From Sulfurimonas sp. (GTDB lineage: Bacteria > Campylobacterota > Campylobacteria > Campylobacterales > Sulfurimonadaceae), in assembly GCA_024762745.1 (NCBI GenBank), contig JANTGV010000045.1, positions 1-7,766 on the forward strand: DNA of 7,766 bases, given 5' to 3'. The number at the start of each line of letters is the position of its first letter. Position 1 is the stretch's first letter. The notes under the pieces were generated by a model. The model had not been told where the DNA came from and did no database searches. It saw only the letters and a program-made list of their open reading frames with translations. Shown piece after piece: positions 6,552-7,766 of the stretch. The position numbers were made by a program, and so were the translations under genes.

Positions 6552-6768
6552 GTTTTTCTTTATCAACAGACTCTACAGCCTTATCACCATCAACACTGCG
6601 TTTTACTGCGTCAACACTGATATCACCTTTTACTACTGCTTCCATAGCTTTTTCTTGATCAACTGACTCCTTTGCCTTTTGTCCATCAACTGAATCAACT
6701 ACTCCAGCCATATCTAATGCTTGTAAAAAACTCGATAATAACACTAATGTAAATAAAACTTTTTTCAC
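6532..6768 (-). CDS. Small secreted SVD-repeat protein of unknown function
   Basis: The 78-residue product has a clear Sec signal peptide (MKKVLFTLVLLSSFLQA, cleavage likely after Ala17) and a mature chain of about 60 residues. I do not recognise the family. The mature part contains five copies of SVDxxK (starting at residues 26, 35, 51, 58 and 67) and a 19-residue duplication offset by 32 residues (26-44 against 58-76, 13 identical). It is rich in Val, Asp, Lys and Glu, has no cysteine after the leader, and is not a lipoprotein. The start codon is GTG, chosen because AAAGGA lies 6 bases before it and a TGTTATGAT promoter lies just upstream, while the encoded leader begins MKK in this frame. 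The 3' end overlaps the HD-GYP gene tail to tail, so the last six codons and the stop are antisense to it. The gene is convincing; its role is unknown. Confidence 0.8.
   Translation of the reverse strand: MKKVLFTLVLLSSFLQALDMAGVVDSVDGQKAKESVDQEKAMEAVVKGDISVDAVKRSVDGDKAVESVDKEKLMKSMF
6541..6693 (-). repeat. In-gene duplication encoding SVDGxKAxESVDxEKxM units
   Basis: Codons 26-44 (6637-6693) and 58-76 (6541-6597) of the small secreted protein encode SVDGQKAKESVDQEKAMEA and SVDGDKAVESVDKEKLMKS, identical at 13 of 19 positions and 96 bases apart. The DNA copies have drifted at third positions, so this is an old duplication kept by selection on the protein rather than a fresh tandem repeat. Confidence 0.75.
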
Positions 6769-6793
6769 GCTCTATCCTTTAATTTTTCAGAGA

Positions 6794-6802
6794 ATCATAA
6801 CA
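6794..6802 (-). promoter_or_regulatory. Extended -10 promoter of the SVD-repeat gene
   Basis: The minus strand reads TGTTATGAT, that is TGn followed by TATGAT, a good extended -10 element. Transcription would begin near 6787, leaving a leader of about 19 bases with AAAGGA at 6775-6780. This gives the small gene its own promoter in the 62-base gap after the helicase gene, where I see no convincing terminator hairpin. Confidence 0.5.
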
Positions 6803-6830
6803 GAGTTTTGTTAATAATAATTACCAAGCG

Positions 6831-7766
6831 TTATCTATCACCTCTTCGTCGACCATAAGAGCTTCTACCTCGTGTATAGTTCTTTTTAAAACATGACTGG
6901 CAGATGCTGTATTTGGAGTTAACAGGCAGAGTTGCACCGCACATTCTACACCTCTGCGCCAGTTGGCTCTGCTGTAGAGTCTCCTCTATAAACCTATTTA
7001 AAACGCCTCTATACTCCCTTGCCTTTCTTTCATCTACAAAATACTCGCCAAATCTGTAACTTAGCCACAGGTAGAGCGATATCTCTTTTACCATATCTTC
7101 GGCATGAAGCAGTTCATCTGTTGTCTGTGCGAAGTTTCCGACTAAAGCTGGTGGATGATAATGGACAGACTCTTTTCTCTCCAGAGCAACTATATAACTC
7201 TCATATGCTGCAACTATATACGGTGATTTCAAGGTTAATGGCGCACAGGCTAAATGGTACTTTGTTGCTAAATCTAAATCAAACTTATCAACAATCATCG
7301 AAGCCTCTAACATATCATCCAAGTTTGAAGCGTGGAAGGGACCGTTAAACTCCATATTCTTTACAAAAAATTTCAATATTTCATAAAGTGACTTCTCTTC
7401 TAATATCTTACCCACAAGTCTAATATGCTCTAAGTTAGCCATCACTTTAAACGGTATAGATATTGTCATGGCTTCTTTATAAAACTTTTTCTTTACAATC
7501 TTTAAAACATCGCTACTGAGTGCTCCAACATATCCCTCTTCATTGAGCCCATACCTCCCAGCACGTCCAGAGATTTGGTGCACCTCTGATGGATGTAAAT
7601 TTCTTTGGCTTATTCCATCAAATTTTTCAGCCTTTGAAAAAAGAATAGTCTGAATCGGTAGGTTCATACCCATGGCAATAGCATCGGTCGCTATAAGTAT
7701 TTGTGTCTCTTTTGCTCTAAAACGCCTTGCTTCTTCCCTTCTGACCTCTGGAGACAGATTTCCATA
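6831..7766 (-). CDS. SUV3-like superfamily 2 helicase, C-terminal part (5' end outside window)
   Basis: The reading frame stays open from the right edge, so 312 C-terminal residues are visible; the methionine at 7671-7673 is internal, not the start. The part encoded at the edge reads YGNLSPEVRREEARRF, then LIATDAIAMGMNLP (helicase motif V, residues 24-37 of this fragment) and QISGRAGRYG (motif VI, 64-73). This combination, with KFDG between the motifs, is characteristic of SUV3-type ATP-dependent RNA/DNA helicases, known from mitochondrial RNA decay and present in some bacteria. The walker motifs I and II would lie beyond the window. After a helical C-terminal region come two CxxC pairs (Cys273, Cys276, Cys289, Cys292), a probable zinc ribbon, and a basic tail rich in Arg and Gly (RGRSSYGRRRGDR) suited to nucleic-acid binding. 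The substrate and partners in this organism are unknown. Confidence 0.88.
   Translation of the reverse strand, partial: YGNLSPEVRREEARRFRAKETQILIATDAIAMGMNLPIQTILFSKAEKFDGISQRNLHPSEVHQISGRAGRYGLNEEGYVGALSSDVLKIVKKKFYKEAMTISIPFKVMANLEHIRLVGKILEEKSLYEILKFFVKNMEFNGPFHASNLDDMLEASMIVDKFDLDLATKYHLACAPLTLKSPYIVAAYESYIVALERKESVHYHPPALVGNFAQTTDELLHAEDMVKEISLYLWLSYRFGEYFVDERKAREYRGVLNRFIEETLQQSQLAQRCRMCGATLPVNSKYSICQSCFKKNYTRGRSSYGRRRGDR

Noticed and set aside
6769..6830. Possible terminator after the helicase gene (GTTAAT-AATA-ATTACC)
   Set aside because: The stem would have only five or six AT-rich pairs with one mismatch and no following U-run, so it is not a credible intrinsic terminator.
7019..7348. 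A 109-codon open frame on the plus strand
   Set aside because: It lies wholly antisense to the helicase gene, whose motifs are unmistakable. It shows no domain and no convincing Shine-Dalgarno sequence.
7671..7673. Methionine codon as the start of the helicase gene
   Set aside because: The frame remains open upstream to the window edge and encodes conserved helicase sequence (LIATDAIA and YGNLSPEVRREEARRF), so this Met is internal.

Overview
The window is AT-rich and its genes are tightly packed. Short Shine-Dalgarno sites sit before ATG or GTG starts, and TATAAT-like -10 boxes lack a clear -35. Together with the protein families present (a haem-c chemoreceptor, an HD-GYP protein, a CsgG/DUF4810/DUF799 lipoprotein set and a SUV3-like helicase), this suggests a free-living Campylobacterota bacterium of the Sulfurimonas type. 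The taxonomic call is inference from style and family content, not from a marker gene. No rRNA, tRNA, CRISPR array, insertion sequence or phage gene was seen.

Layout. (1) Positions 1-43, minus strand: the first 14 codons of a gene with a signal-peptide-like start, cut by the window edge. (2) Positions 44-190: a 147-base divergent promoter region with a 9-bp inverted repeat over the minus-strand -10 box. (3) Positions 191-2538, plus strand: four lipoprotein genes joined by 1-, 1- and 11-base overlaps, namely a CsgG-like protein, a 99-residue PEGA-like protein, a DUF4810 protein and a DUF799 (GNA1162-like) protein. (4) Positions 2599-6551, plus strand: a two-gene signalling operon behind its own TATAAT box. 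It encodes a methyl-accepting chemotaxis protein with a periplasmic CxxCH haem-c motif, then, 11 bases on, a membrane-bound dCache/HAMP/HD-GYP protein, a likely c-di-GMP phosphodiesterase. (5) Positions 6532-6768, minus strand: a small secreted protein built of SVDxxK repeats, overlapping the HD-GYP 3' end tail to tail. (6) Positions 6831-7766, minus strand: the C-terminal part of a SUV3-like RNA/DNA helicase with a zinc ribbon, running off the right edge.

How the genes may work together. The four lipoproteins probably form one outer-membrane or periplasmic assembly. A CsgG-type protein is present with no curli subunit genes, so a role other than curli export is likely. The chemoreceptor and HD-GYP protein look like a co-expressed pair, one sending a redox or haem-ligand signal to CheA and the other linking a periplasmic ligand to c-di-GMP turnover. 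A swim-or-settle decision is a reasonable inference.

Nothing in the window is clearly a new mobile or defence system. The least familiar items are the SVD-repeat protein, the HD-GYP protein with a split catalytic domain, and the extra lipoprotein inserted in the CsgG/DUF4810/DUF799 set.
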